Below, piece after piece: positions 46,401-58,173 of a stretch of 64,000 nucleotides of DNA. The stretch lies in NCBI GenBank assembly GCA_002197995.1, contig NGZR01000002.1:9052001-9116000 (forward strand), written 5' to 3'. The stretch's first letter is position 1, and every line of letters starts with the position of its first letter. The notes under the pieces are model-generated. The model did not search any database. It was not told the origin of the DNA and saw nothing but the letters and a program-made list of their open reading frames with translations. The DNA comes from Gaeumannomyces sp. JS-464. Its lineage: Eukaryota; Ascomycota; Sordariomycetes; Magnaporthales; Magnaporthaceae. The position numbers and the translations under genes were made by a program.

Positions 46401-47009
46401 AGCAGCAGACGGCGTACATCAGCAACACCGGGGCAGATAGCCTAAACGGTAAGGGTGGAGTGGGAGGGGCACCCTGGCAGCATCAGCGGGGAGCGGCGGG
46501 CAGCAACCGCCCGGCCTGGTTGGCAACCTGGTCGCCCGACTGAACCAGGGGCTAATGAGCATACTGGGTACGCTGGACAACTACGCGGTGGCGTCTGAGG
46601 CCTTGGGTGGCATGAGAGGTGAGCTCCGGGCTGTTTTTTCCCGTCGCGGTGTGATGCGCCCCCATCTCGATCTGTCTCCTTGCCCTCGTCCTCGTAACAT
46701 GTATACATTTATCATTGGATGCCACTAGAGAGGAGGTGGGACAACGAGGATGGACTAATCGGCGCACGAGAGGGTGGAGGCGGAGAGCACTGGATACATT
46801 CTGCTCGGCAATCCCTACCTACGTACAGACACACGCACACACCCCCTTCAGACACACACTGCTTCATGTCCCTCGTCATGCATGCAGCTATGCTTTACTA
46901 TCTTCACCATTCCTGCACCCATCGCCTCCTCTTTCGAGTATGCATGCTGACGGATCTCGACGCTCGACTAGATCAAATACGGAACAGCGCCATGGGTCTA
47001 GAGGCATGA
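43493..47009 (+). CDS. Zn(2)-Cys(6) transcription factor with fungal-specific regulator domain, five frame breaks
   Basis: Ten exons fit: 43493-43599, 43775-43820, 43912-44050, 44141-44357, 44433-45013, 45080-45118, 45184-45252, 45351-45609, 45701-46618 and, tentatively, 46729-47009. Three exons build the zinc cluster at Cys33, 36, 43, 49, 52 and 59 (CX2CX6CX5CX2CX6C), followed by 'YKPSKRGGARVRRKPRP'. The regulator domain contains 'ILEAYYIFIHPYFPVLPP', 'LESIVALNILSVYEYAQRGN' and 'TATEFVIDLNKTM'. Five single bases appear to be missing, near 44582, 45000, 45589, 45778 and 46470; four sit in GG/GGG runs. With them the model is 886 aa in frame. Introns 7 (45253-45350, AG|GCAAGT) and 8 (45610-45700, AG|GCATGT) use GC donors. 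The extreme C-terminus is uncertain: without the last splice the protein ends at 46728. Target genes are unknown. Confidence 0.75.
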
Positions 47010-48015
47010 GGAGAGGGAAAATATCGGGATTCCTGTTGTCGGCTGTCGATCTGGCAACACCCCCCAGCCCCGGTCTTTGTGCGAGGATGCTATATTTCTG
47101 TCCATCGTGGTCAGGTTCAGGGGCGGGAGTGAATGCCGAGATTCGGGATATGCTCTCCGGCGTGGTGCGCGCGTGGTTGCAAATTCCAGAGAGCTCCGGC
47201 CATAGGTAGCTTTGCCGCGCGTGCGGGGTTTGAACCTCACAAACGCTAGAACCCCTGAATTGCCCGGACTTCGGTCGGCGACACACGACATTTTTGGACC
47301 TTGGCGAGAAAAGAGAAGAAGGAAGAAATGAACAAGGGAAATATCCACTCATGACAAATACACAAAGAAAAGGAGAGAAGAAAAACTACTATCATCTGTC
47401 GCAGACCATGGAAGGCAAAGCCCGATTGAAGATTGGGTCTTGCCTCGCCACGACATCATTTCGGAAACCCCGCCACATGACTTCCATCTTGGCAGCTCTA
47501 CTCCGAACCGTTTGCCTTCAAGGGAACGATCAATCATTCCATCGGTCGGATATGATCGACCGCTCGGGATCTACTGGTTTTGCTGTTTTGGAGAATGTGA
47601 GCGAGGGGGTTGTTTACTTTCGGTCTTTCACGCCCTGGGGGGCCATTCAGCGGCTCAAGAAGGGGAGGAAGTAATGGGAGGTGTCGTATAGCTGTTTGGT
47701 ATGGTTCTCTCTCTACCAGGATATTCTAGTCCTGAGTTTGCCACAATTTTGCCATGATATCTCCCGCTTTTTTTCTTTTCTTTTTTTCTTTTTTATAAAA
47801 AAAATATAAAAAAAAGAGAGAGAGAAACCTCAGATATGCACCCGTTTCTCTGACGGCGCTCTATGACCAAGTGTTCCATCTGGACACCGATACGACAACG
47901 GAACGGGGATGGGGGTGTTCGCTACGCCGGCAGCGGGCGAAGTGTGAATTCTGATGCCCACCGCAATGCGGGGAAGCTAGTGAATGTAGGAGCCCTTTCA
48001 CGAGGCCGCGTTCTT
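47010..48015. other. intergenic region
   Basis: It separates the 3' ends of two convergent genes and contains an A/T-rich low-complexity tract (about 47769-47825). A GGTTCAAACCC motif on the minus strand near 47233 resembles a tRNA B box but no cloverleaf can be folded. No gene. Confidence 0.5.
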
Positions 48016-49947
48016 TCAACGAACAGGCCCCCAGCGCCTGACCATCTCCTCCTGCTTTGACCCCACCCTCTTCCCGGCACCCGCGGCGGCCTGGCGGGCC
48101 CGGAGCTCCGCCTCGACCGCGCGGACCTTTTCGGCGACCCGGTCGACCTCGTGGTTCAGCACGGCGAGCGACGCCTCGATATCCGGGTCCCTGAGCGCGG
48201 CGCCGGCGGCCGCGTCCTCGTCGTCATCGGCGGCGGCGGCTGGGCGGCGGTCGCCACCGGTGGTGTCTCGGAGAGGACGCCCTCGAGTAGCATGGCGACG
48301 GCGCGCGCCGAGTCGGCCAGGTGGTGCTGGGCCGACGCCCTCGAACGAGGCCTGCACGTCGCGCGCCACGTCGGCGGCCTTGGCCGTGCGGGAGCGCAGC
48401 GCCGAGTCGAGCGCCGCGGCGTCGGCGAGCCCGCCGTCAGCGCCGTCGCCGTCGTCCGGGAGGGCGAGCGCCAGGTCGCGCAGGAGCACGTCCATGGGCG
48501 GCTCCTCGGGCACGCCGAGGCCCGAGGACCGCCGGCGGTGGTTTTGGCTGCTGCTGCTGCTCTGCTGTTTGTGGGAAAGGTTCGGGACCGCTGGGGGCGC
48601 TTGACGGGCGAGACGTCGGTGCCGGCGCCTGGCCAAGCGGCCTGGTTTGGGCGGCGCGTGGGTGACATGATGTTGGGAGCACCACCCGGACGGATGGTAG
48701 AATCTGTCGGAGTAGGGGATGCGAGCTCAGCTTTCGCCGTGCGAATGATAATCTCGGAGGCCGACTCATAGGCTTTGATGTCCTCGACATGGGCTGCGAG
48801 GGTAGACATGTTCGCAAGCAGGTAGTCGAGGCAACCTTCAGCCTAGAGTGTCAAGACAAGATGCATTAGTTTACAGTGACATTGTGAGGGTGGTTCAAAT
48901 AGGACGCGGGGACAGGCGCCGACTTACGTAGCCCATAGCCTCGCTCGACCGGGCCAGGTTCGAGGCATCCCGCTCTCGTAAAGATTGGACCGTCGGCTCT
49001 AGGAACTGCTGCTCGGTGGACATCTGTGCGACTGAGAGGATTTCCGTGTAGAGCTCCTCAAGCTCTGCCTCCATCGCCTTGACGTCCTCTGCCGACGCGG
49101 CCGGCGCCTCCGCCAATGCCGACTCCACAGCCTCGAGGTAGATTCGGTCAAGCTTGGTCCGTACCATCTCGACGGTATGCTTGATCAGACGAGCGCACGT
49201 CTCGCGGACGCGCTCCACGCCGGCGTGCAGCTCCTGTTCCTCCAGCTGCTGGCCAAGCTTCTGCAAGCTGGCGAGCAGGCGGTCATCGCTCTGGAGGATG
49301 CCGTTGATGGTGGTTTGGAAGCGGCCAGCAGCCTCGGCGCCGCTGGCCTGCTGCCGCGGCTGGTCCTCCTCGAACGCGGCGACCCGGCCGCGACTCGCTG
49401 CGCCAGGCCCTCGACGGCCGCAGTGAGGGCGCGCCGCTCGGCCTCGGCGGCATGGGCCCTGCGCGCGCCCATGGCGGCGCGCGCGTCGGCGGCCGCGGAG
49501 CGCTGCTTCAGGAGGCGGCCTAGGGCGTCCTGCTGCTGGCGGAGGGCCTCGCTCTGCCTGGCCACGACCGAGGTGGAGCGGTTCAGCTCCTCGATGGCGG
49601 CGCGGAGCTCGGCGTCGTCCAGCGGCTGGACGGCGTCGAGACCGCCCGCGTCGGCGGCGAGCTGGCCGGCCCGGCCCGAGCTCTCCAGGGCATTGTACCT
49701 TTTTGTCTGGGCGTCAGTGTGACTGACGTATCACGGCCCGAGGGCGGGGCTGGTGTGCAGCGGGAGCGGAAGCTCACTGGTCCAGCTCGTCGCGCGACAG
49801 CAGCGTGTCGCCCGCCAGGTGGCGTTGGACCCAGGCCGCCGCCTCAGGGCCCTGCTGGAATGCCGCCTTCAGGGCGGCCGGATCGGGCTGAGCGCCGTGC
49901 GCCCAAAGGACGTCGGACAACCGCTGAAAGGCTTCGCTGTCTGGCAT
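48016..49947 (-). CDS. HAUS augmin-like complex subunit 3, four frame breaks
   Basis: Three exons (49947-49778, 49698-48928, 48842-48016; introns of 79 and 85 nt) are supported by splice sites and phase. The N-terminus has 'WVQRHLAGDTLLSRDELDQ' joined to 'YNALESSGRAGQLAAD' and 'LDDAELRAAIEELNRSTSVV', the pattern of the HAUS3 N-terminal domain. Long heptad-rich helices follow (VARQSEALRQQQDALGRLL; QQLEEQELHAGVERVRETCA; ELEELYTEILSVAQMSTEQQ). Augmin recruits gamma-tubulin to existing microtubules. Four single-base shifts are needed: near 49380 (one missing), 48575 (one missing), 48331 (one surplus) and 48236 (one missing). Together they give 589 aa, divisible by three. The last two enclose a short stretch that reads HHLADSARAVAMLLEGVL in its own frame. 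Family assignment rests on the N-terminal motif and is moderate. Confidence 0.6.
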
Positions 49948-50470
49948 GGCTACCGCACGGTCGATGTGCAGATGTGATTCGAACGTTTGTGGTTAGATGG
50001 ATTTGATGTTGGCCAGGCCCAGGTCGCTTCTATGGGTGATCATGGCAGGTGCTGGAAGGGGCTGGAGGCCAAAATACACCCTAAAGCTCAGTGGGCTGCC
50101 GTCAGCCTCACCCCTGCTTGATTGATGACGTAATCACACCAACCGACCGATGACAGGAGCGAAGAAAAGGACGCCCAAAAATAGTTTTTTGGACATGCTG
50201 CCAAAAAAACATCCCAAAACTGAAGCCAATGAAAAAGCCGCTATTGAGGCTCACCAGGCACGTGTAGTAGTCAAGGGGATATCTGTCGCAATAACCAACA
50301 GCTCGTGGTGGCCTGGTGCGTTACTGGCTAAATGTTACGAGGCGGTCGAGAATGGTTGACTTCCTCGCGTCCCAAATGGGAATGCACTACATGACAGCAT
50401 TCGTCGCTTCAGAAGATGGCACCGAACGGCCTCACGATGGCCGCCACCATCCTCGTCACCGCCTGGCTTC

Positions 50471-50493
50471 TTTTTTTTTTTTTTTTTTTTTTT
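50471..50493. repeat. poly-T homopolymer, 23 nt
   Basis: Uninterrupted run of T in an intergenic region. The exact length is doubtful, as for any long homopolymer. Confidence 0.9.
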
Positions 50494-53400
50494 ACTTCGT
50501 CGGTTCCACCGTTGCTTTCTTGCACAGATCCGTCTCTTCCCAGCCAGCCGTCAGATTTCTGGCGTCGCTCATCAACCTCGCGCTACCATCCGTCGAGCCT
50601 CCCTTGCCGGTCGCCCATTTTCCGTCGTCGGTCGCCGCATTTTCGGTGGACGACGGAAACCAACGATCTGACGACTGCGACCATATCGCCAAGCGGTTCC
50701 AGCCCCGAGGTCCAAGACCCACGGTGGCGGCTTTCCACAGGCATTCATGGTTGCGGCCTGTCAGGGCTCATGAAAAGGGGGCGGCAATGGAGATGCAAAA
50801 GGAGTTATGCCAGGAGACGGGCAGGCAAGGACATGGGTGCCGCATGCGTGTTGCGCGCCTCAGACGACGGCGGTTCGTATACTCCCCACCGATAGGCACA
50901 CAGCTGTTGGCATGTCCATATCTCGCCGATATACCAAATCGTACGTGCTTGTGACAGTCCTAGTATCCAGTCCGGGCGGTCGTCCGAGGCAGCTTGCAGG
51001 GTCGCGTCAAGCCCTGTGCAGATCCGCCGGCACTTGTGGCCCATGCCGCATCAACTCCCACACTCCCATGCACATTTTAAATTGGACAAGGGCTTTTTGA
51101 GAGGCCGGAGCTGAGGAGGTGATGACATATACGACAGACGTCAATGCCTGTTTGTGGAACTGTGGCTCCTTCTCGGGAGCAACTGCCAGCGCCATCATCG
51201 GTTGTGCCACGGCCGACCCTCTCCCCTTCATTGCTGGTCGAGCGGTGTGCTCGATCGGGCGGCGGTGGCCGTGCACGAGGGATGGCGGCGCTGAGCAACC
51301 CCCCAAGAGAGGCTGGAGGCGGCCTGCGCGCCGCTGCAGAAGATGATAGGACGCCTCGCTCGGCTGTGGCATGCGCGACATATGCTGTCACCCCGCGCCG
51401 GCACACAACCTCGCCCGTCCATTGGCGGCGGGCCCGCCCGGTCTCAGAGCGGCTCCGGACACGGGACCTGATAAATGTCTGAGAGAGTGCCACGCTGGTA
51501 GGGGGATCAACGGCATGGCAGCAAAAAAAAACCGGATCTCAAAAAGACCACGCATGGCAGGTTGAAAGGGCGTGCGGCATGGCTGGCGTGACGCTGTGCG
51601 CCGCGATAAAACAGTCGCCCTGCGCAGGAACAGTCAGGGTTTGATGAGGGAGGGCAGACGAGCCAGAGCCTGGAAAGTGCAGGACAAAAAAAGACAAAGA
51701 CGTGCAGGATGAGCTCGGATCACCGGGCGGCTTGCCACGTTGCAGCCGACTGTTGCTGTCTCGGGGCGCGGTAGGCTGCATCGTTTTTCTGTTCATCTCA
51801 TCATTACCTTTTTTCTCGCTCTCTTTTGCTGTCTCGTCCCTTTTTCCCCTTTCAAGCCTGCCTCCCTCCAGCGAGCACGCACTACCCGCCTTGGTGACAA
51901 CCTGGGCCGGCCGGGAGTGACGGCGCCGCTGTCGTGGTCTCGGCGGGGCAGGGCTTGCTTGGGCTACACCCTCGCTGCTGCCGTGACTGCTGGGTGCTAC
52001 GGCAGCTCGCGTGTCCAGGCAAATAATGCCAGTGGCGTTGGCCGAGTGTTTGCGATGGATGAGCCCGTGCTACGATAGCACCGTCTACTTTGTCTGGGCG
52101 TCTGGCTTGGGTGATTGGCGCCCCGTGTTGTTCGTTTCTTTGGTCTGGCGACAAAGGCCTGCCTGCTTTTTGTTCGCTTTCCGTTTGGCCGATTTCCGAT
52201 TGGACAGGCGGTCATGTCTCGTCGCACCCGCTCTCTTTCTCTCCTCGACTGCGGCGCCGGGCGGGCCCTCCCGGTCTTCGAGGCAGTTGATGGCCATCTC
52301 AACCGAGACTGGGACGCCATCGCGATGTGCAATGTTTGCCATCTTGGGCATCTGTCGTTGGCTGCAGTGGCTGCCCCTCGCAGCAAGCCGGTCCGGATCC
52401 TATTGGACGGCAGGAGTGAGCAAACGCCGGTCCCAGCCGTGGCCACCCCTGGCTCTGTGCTTCTGGCAGCAATGATCAGGGGCGTTCTTGGCACAGGGCA
52501 AACGGATGGGCGATGGTGGGATGGCGGGAGCTTGTCAACCGCCACAAGCAAACGCTTGGGCCAGGGGCAGGGCCACCCCCAGTGCCCCAACGGCAGACGG
52601 AGGGAAGAGCCGCCCGCCGATGGTCAACATCCATGTCTCGACGTCTGGTCTTCGTGTCTTATTTGATCCACTCTTGCACCTTGGTTTCTGTGCTTTACAA
52701 ACACCCAAATGTGACTTGTGACATGGACCGCAAAGATACGGCTTCGTCGCACACGCACACAAACACAACCGCCCGCGCCCCCGTCCATCCGTTCTTTCTA
52801 GCGGCCCATGGACTACCCGCTCCTCTCCACGTCCCCGGTTTGCCTATCAAGAGCAGACAAACATGCAGCCCCTGCTCCTTGGCCTGAAAGCAAGGCAAGC
52901 AAAGCTACCTTCTTAACCCGTGCGACAGGCCAGCCTGGATACGTGACTGGTGGACAGTGTTCGGGTCTACTTCATCGCTTGGAAACACCGAATCCCTCAA
53001 GGCAACAAGATGGAATCCAGTTCGAGGCAAGATTTGGCATTGCTCAGAGACGTAGAGACCGTGGACGCGCGGTTGGTTCACCCGTCAGCAGCGAGGCATG
53101 GCGTCCATGCCGCCAGCAATGTTGCTGCGCCTTGTGTGCCGTCGTCGTCGTACCTCATCCCGCTCCCGCTTGCAGCCACTAGGCCGGCTGTCAAACCATC
53201 GTGCATGCATGGACCTAGCTTTTCCTTGTTTCTTTTCCCCCTCCCCTTTATCTTTTGTGGCCACTCTTGTCCCCACCCTTCCGCGGCCTGTGCTTTCAAG
53301 CCCTATCACCAGGGGAGCGTGGGGAGGTGTCCAGCTATCAGCGGTCATCTGTGTGCATGCTGCTCCTAGAAAGGTTGTTTGACTAGCCTTGGCGCCACCA

Positions 53401-54675
53401 GCAAAGCCAGTGGGATGTCACCGGCTTCAGCTATCAGGTGAAAGGCATGCAGGCAAGCAACAAGCATATATGATGTACATCCAGATGTGCATCCCGCATC
53501 GCCCATCCAAAAATAGAAGGGCGTATTCGTGTACATACATGCGTGCTGTCTCCTTTTCTATTCCCTATCCCGTTCCTTCGCCCCGTGCTTTTGCACACCG
53601 CAACGTTTCCTTCCTCGCTTCTCATTCGGCCCGCTAGTATGTACCCAGGCCTATGCTACCCATTTTTGATTCGACCCGATGTCGGTGTTAGCCAGCCGTT
53701 TGCAACCCTAGATTGCGCCCACATCTCTCGTCCCTTCACCAGCGCTGGCTCCCAGCTACACATGTCTAGTCGACTTGATCTGCTCTGTTTGACTGGTCCG
53801 TCCGCTGCGACTGGACGCCGAAATCGACTCCGTTCCAGCTGAGGAAAGATTCTATCAAGGAGCATTCAACTGCTTCCTGTGGGGCCACTCCCTCTTTCCA
53901 CCTTTCCCCTTTCCATCTGATCTCTCCATACTCCGAGCCGAGTCCAGGCCAGAAAGTGGCGGCCGTTTGATAGCAACATTTGGCCGCCCGCTTCGCCGCT
54001 CTCCGTCTTCTTGACAAAGCCCCACAAGGCTTGGGCTGCATCAGATGGAATACTGCTTGTCTTCCGGCCCATCAGGCAGCCACTCAGCAGATCTCACGGC
54101 CACACTCCTTCGAGAAGCGGGCGGGGCGGCGGGCTGGAGCATGGCCAAGGCGCCGACGCGACTACTCCCAAGACATGATGATAGAAGCCCAGCCGGAACC
54201 GAACGATAGGTGAACCTCGTCCGGGAGAGCGGTAGCAGCGCAGCCAATGATGGTCAAAGACCCGCAGTCCAACGAATAGAGTAACAGTGAGCACGTCTTC
54301 GTCAAACAGCCTGTCCAGCCTTTCACGTACCTGCGCCTCGTGTCTCTCCGTTCAGCTCCCTCTCAGCCTCCGTCCGACTCGGACTTTGACCCGGTCATAA
54401 CTTTGCTTTTTAAGATCTTGTCTCTCCCCAAACATGGAACAACCACCTATTCATCTTACCTTTCCCACCTTTTTACTGCTTCTTGGTGTCAGACTCCGGG
54501 ACAAAACCACCCATATCCCCTACAGCCCTTACCCATCCTTTCGTGACAGGCTCCTCCCGTCTCTAGTGTCTCACTCATCCCTACCTTCTGAATCACTTTG
54601 TTAATTGTCGACGTTGGTCGCAGTCGGCCTGTGCCTTATCCCCCGCCACGGCGTGTTACGCTACAGTGGCAGGCG

Positions 54676-54676
<1 letters not shown>

Positions 54677-54708
<32 letters not shown>
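54677..54708. repeat. (CA)16 microsatellite
   Basis: Sixteen CA units lie about 140 nt upstream of the LrgAB-like start codon, likely within its promoter or 5' leader. Confidence 0.95.
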
Positions 54709-54709
<1 letters not shown>

Positions 54710-54851
54710 GGCTCTGTCCTGCCGGCAACATCAGCCTCGCGCGGGCCAGGGAAACAGCGACGACCTGCCCCTTGGGGCAGGCTGGGGCTTTGTTATTAGT
54801 TGCTGGGGTAAGGGGACAATGGGCTGGCGCCGCCCCTTTTGCAAAAAGGGG

Positions 54852-57301
54852 ATGGCAGACAACAGCCGCAGCGGCGACAACACCAGCACCAGCGCCAGCA
54901 GCAACAACAAGATGCCAGATTGGCTGTCGGCCCAACTGCGCAAGCAGTACGTGGACGGCTTCGTGGCCGTCTTCTTGGTGGCCGCCACCCAGGCCATGAT
55001 CCTGGCGCTCACCAGTGTGGGCGACCACATGAACAACTTCTCGGCCGCCATCCTGGGGATGGCGGCCCTGGGCGCCGCCATCATCGCCCTGGACCTCGGC
55101 TTCCGGCTGCTGTCCAGCAGCCCAGAGGCCGTCCAAGACTTCTACCAGAAGCACCTGTCCGCGCCGGTGCGTGTTTTTCTCCTGGTCCATAGCGGTGCTG
55201 GCTCGGGGACATGGCGGCCCCAGATGCAACGCTAGGCTGCGGTGCTGACCATGGTGGATGAATCCCAGTCCGATCTCCTGAACCGGCACATGGCCATTGG
55301 CTTCACTGTGCCATTCGTCCACATCTTCAAGACCACGGCAGCGAGCCCAAGGGAGATTGGGCTGATAACAGCCATGTTTGGTAAGACTGAAAGAACCCTT
55401 GGCCGGACTTGTTACGCCCCTAAGACAAACACTGACCTGTCTGCTTTATAAAACCCAGTGCTCTGCGGCCTCATCTTCCCTGTCGTCGTTTTTGGGGTGA
55501 CCTACGCGCTCCAAAGCGCCCTGATCCTCACCCGCCGCCGCCACCGCCACCACCACCGAGACCCTGCCCGCCCCAGCCGCCGCCGCCGCCCAGCCCCCGC
55601 GCCCTCGACCGGCCTCCTCCACCCGTCCGCGGCGACGCTGAACACGAGCAGCGACCGCAAGAACCGGCGACTCTCCAACCAGTCGACGCTGATCGGGCAG
55701 CGGACGCCCCGGGACGCCGCCACCGACGCAGACGACGCGGCCAGCGAGTTCCAAGACATCCCCCTGAACGACGACCCGCACCAGGGCCCCCTCCCGCTCC
55801 TACTCTCCCTTCCTCGCAGCGCCGCAGCGCCGCACAGCGGCACCCTCACGCCGCCAAGCTGATGGACTGGGTGCTCTCGAACCTCGCGCTGTACGCCTGC
55901 GTCGTGTCCGTGCCCATCGCCGTCATAATCGCCAGCTGCACAGACGTCACCGCCCTGCTCGACACCTCGGTCCTCTTCACCGCCTGGATGACGGCGCACG
56001 CGCTGCAGCGCTGGGTTGCGCGGGGCTCGTCGGCGATGCAGCGGCACCCGCGCGTCCGCACCGCCGTCGCCGTCTGCCTGCTCAACCCGGTCCTCGTGAC
56101 CGCCGGCGTCACCGTCGGCTACATCCACGCACGGTGGGCGCTCCGGGCGTCTAAGGGGCGCCCCGAGACGCTGCGCGACGTCGTCGACGGCTTCCAGTCC
56201 GGCACGACGCTGGCGAGGTACGTGATGCGCCGCATCGTCGGGCAGGGGAAGCAGCCGCACCGCAACGGCGACCGCCTCGAGACGGCCGGCAACCTCTGCG
56301 TGGGCGCCGGCGACGTGGCGACCTCGATCCTCGAGTCGGGCCTCGCGGCCTGGGGCTTCAAGCTGTTCGAGTACCGCCGCCAGTTGGCATCCCCGACCGG
56401 GCTCGTCGTCCTGCTCGCCTCGGCCGCCGCCGCAGTGGTCACGGCGGTGTCGGCGCCGCTGCTCGCACACGTGGGGGCTGGGCTCGCGGCGCCGCAGAGC
56501 CTGTCCTTCGCCACGCGCAGCGTCACGCTGGCCCTGGGGACGCCCGTGCTCACGCGCTTAGGCGGAGACGTCGGCGCCAACGCGGCCATGGTCGTCTTCA
56601 ACGGCGTCGTCTTCCAAGTCGTCATGGGGCTCGGTCTCGCACGGTGGTTTGCGGCGCGCTTCAGGAAGCTGTGTGGCTGTTTCGAAACGGCCGCGACGAG
56701 CTTCGGACGTCGAGGAGGCACATCGGAAGAACAAGACGACGATGACAAGGAGCGCCGCCACCCAGAAGACCTGGAGATGGGGAGTATCCACCATGACAGA
56801 GCAGCCGTCGCAGACCTCGCGCGCCAGCTCAGCAGACAGCTTTCGTCGCAGCAGCAGCAACAGCAGCAGCAGCAGCCACGCCTGTCCCTCGACCTCCCCC
56901 AAACTTTATAGACCTGCCGAGCAGAAGCCGGCACGGACACATGTCGGTAGAGTCAGCACCGCCGACCCCACAACAACCAGCGCCACACCCCCGCGGCCGC
57001 CGCACCTGGCCTGGTGGCTCCGCCCACGTCGCCCGAGGACGAAAACGTCGCGTCGTCGGGCCGCGAGAACGCCACCCGCCACAACCACCACACGTATAAC
57101 AGCACCCCTGATGACTCGACGACCGCCGGCGACGTCGAAGACGCCCGGACCGTCGCCACCGGCGTCACCGTCGGAATAAACGCTGCCGCGATGGGCACGT
57201 CCTACTTGTACGAGAGCAAGAGTCGCGCCGCGCCCTACTCTGCGCTCGCAATGACCTTGTTCGGAGTCATGACCGTCGTCTTCCTCTCCGTCACCCCCTG
57301 A
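54852..57301 (+). CDS. LrgA-LrgB fusion membrane protein, frame-broken
   Basis: Exons 54852-55166, 55236-55380 and 55459-57301 join at phases 0 and 1. The first part has LrgA-like helices (FVAVFLVAATQAMILALTSV; GLIFPVVVFGVTYALQSAL). A long Arg/Pro/Ser-rich linker follows. The LrgB part begins 'LMDWVLSNLALYACVVSVPI' and includes 'LESGLAAWGFKLFEYRRQL', 'SFATRSVTLALGTPVLTRLG' and the conserved 'ATGVTVGINAAAMGTSYLYE', ending 'FGVMTVVFLSVTP'. Plant PLGG1, the plastid glycolate/glycerate transporter, has the same LrgA-LrgB fusion; bacterial LrgAB affects lysis and pyruvate uptake. One missing base between about 55760 and 55850 links linker to LrgB. The stops at 56909 and 56948 must also be bypassed, by compensating shifts or an intron I could not place. 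Without that join the protein ends at 56911, before the last conserved helices. An alternative start lies at 54819. Confidence 0.7.
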
Positions 57302-58173
57302 CCGACTGGCTGCTCTGGAGGTTGCAAGCCTAGCCCTTGTCTTTGCACCTCGGCGCTCTCCTTTTCGCCGTTTGAGGCTCTCTCTCTCTCTTTTACTAAT
57401 TTGCTTTGGAGCCCCAGTGCGTGCATAGATTGCACCTCGCTCCCCATGTCTTTTTCTTTGCTTAATCGCTGCTTGTTACCCTTAATTTGGCGCTGGCTTC
57501 CTTTTATGCTGTGGGATGGGCGTTTGTCTGGATGGGAAAACGGATTCGGAAAAGGGCGAGGACCTGCGTTCGCATGTATATGTCTTAATGGCTGATGAGC
57601 AACGAATCAGTGATACCCGTCGGTTTGTTATTTTTCTTATTTTTCCTCGTTGCCACGACTATCCTAAGCATGCCTGGATATAACATGTACAACCATGTGC
57701 ATCGTGATACATGCTGTAATTACTAGCCCTCAAGAAAGTGTCTATCATCTCCGTCAAGTACTTTTTGCCGCAGCTCCTCGATGGCCGAGCTGGTGCCCTC
57801 CATGGAGGCCAAAAGAGCCCGACGGGGAGCACTTCTAATTGAACCGTCACTCCTCCTCTGGTAAGCGCTCGTGGCCGCTCGCATCATCGGCGAAATGCCA
57901 CTGTGGGTTCCACCTCCCACTAAGGGTTTTGTACTGCATGTACAACTAGAAGAACATTGTCACCAATCCTGGAAGCCAACTTTTCCGGCCAAAACTGTTT
58001 TTTATTTTATTTTATTTTTATCTCGGTTTTTAGTCCATCCTTTTGAGAATCCCAGCAGTCAACACCGAGAAGAAACCTTTAGGGGCAAAAAGGGGTATAG
58101 ATATTTGGTCTGTAGGGCAAGCGTGGTGTCGACGACGGCGTCGACCATGTCGGTGGCAGCGCAATGATGAGAT
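57302..58173. other. intergenic region between convergent genes
   Basis: 3' ends of the LrgAB-like and ESS1 genes meet here. The sequence is AT-richer with several T-rich tracts consistent with 3' UTRs. No gene. Confidence 0.5.

Larger units (their letters stand above)
49948..54851. other. long gene-free stretch between divergent genes
   Basis: Nearly 5 kb upstream of the LrgAB-like gene and of the HAUS3-like gene. Only overlapping chance frames are present. It contains a T homopolymer (50471-50493) and a CA dinucleotide repeat (54677-54708). Non-coding RNA or long 5' leaders cannot be excluded. Confidence 0.4.

Noticed and set aside
47215..47290. Possible tRNA on the minus strand (GGTTCAAACCC B-box-like motif)
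   Set aside because: The T-arm does not pair and no D-arm or acceptor stem forms.
50316..50954. 212-codon plus-strand frame across the T homopolymer
   Set aside because: Opens through a poly-T tract, no domain, and overlapped by an equally long frame in another phase.
55502..56470. 322-codon minus-strand open frame
   Set aside because: Antisense to the LrgAB-like gene, Arg-rich low-complexity translation.
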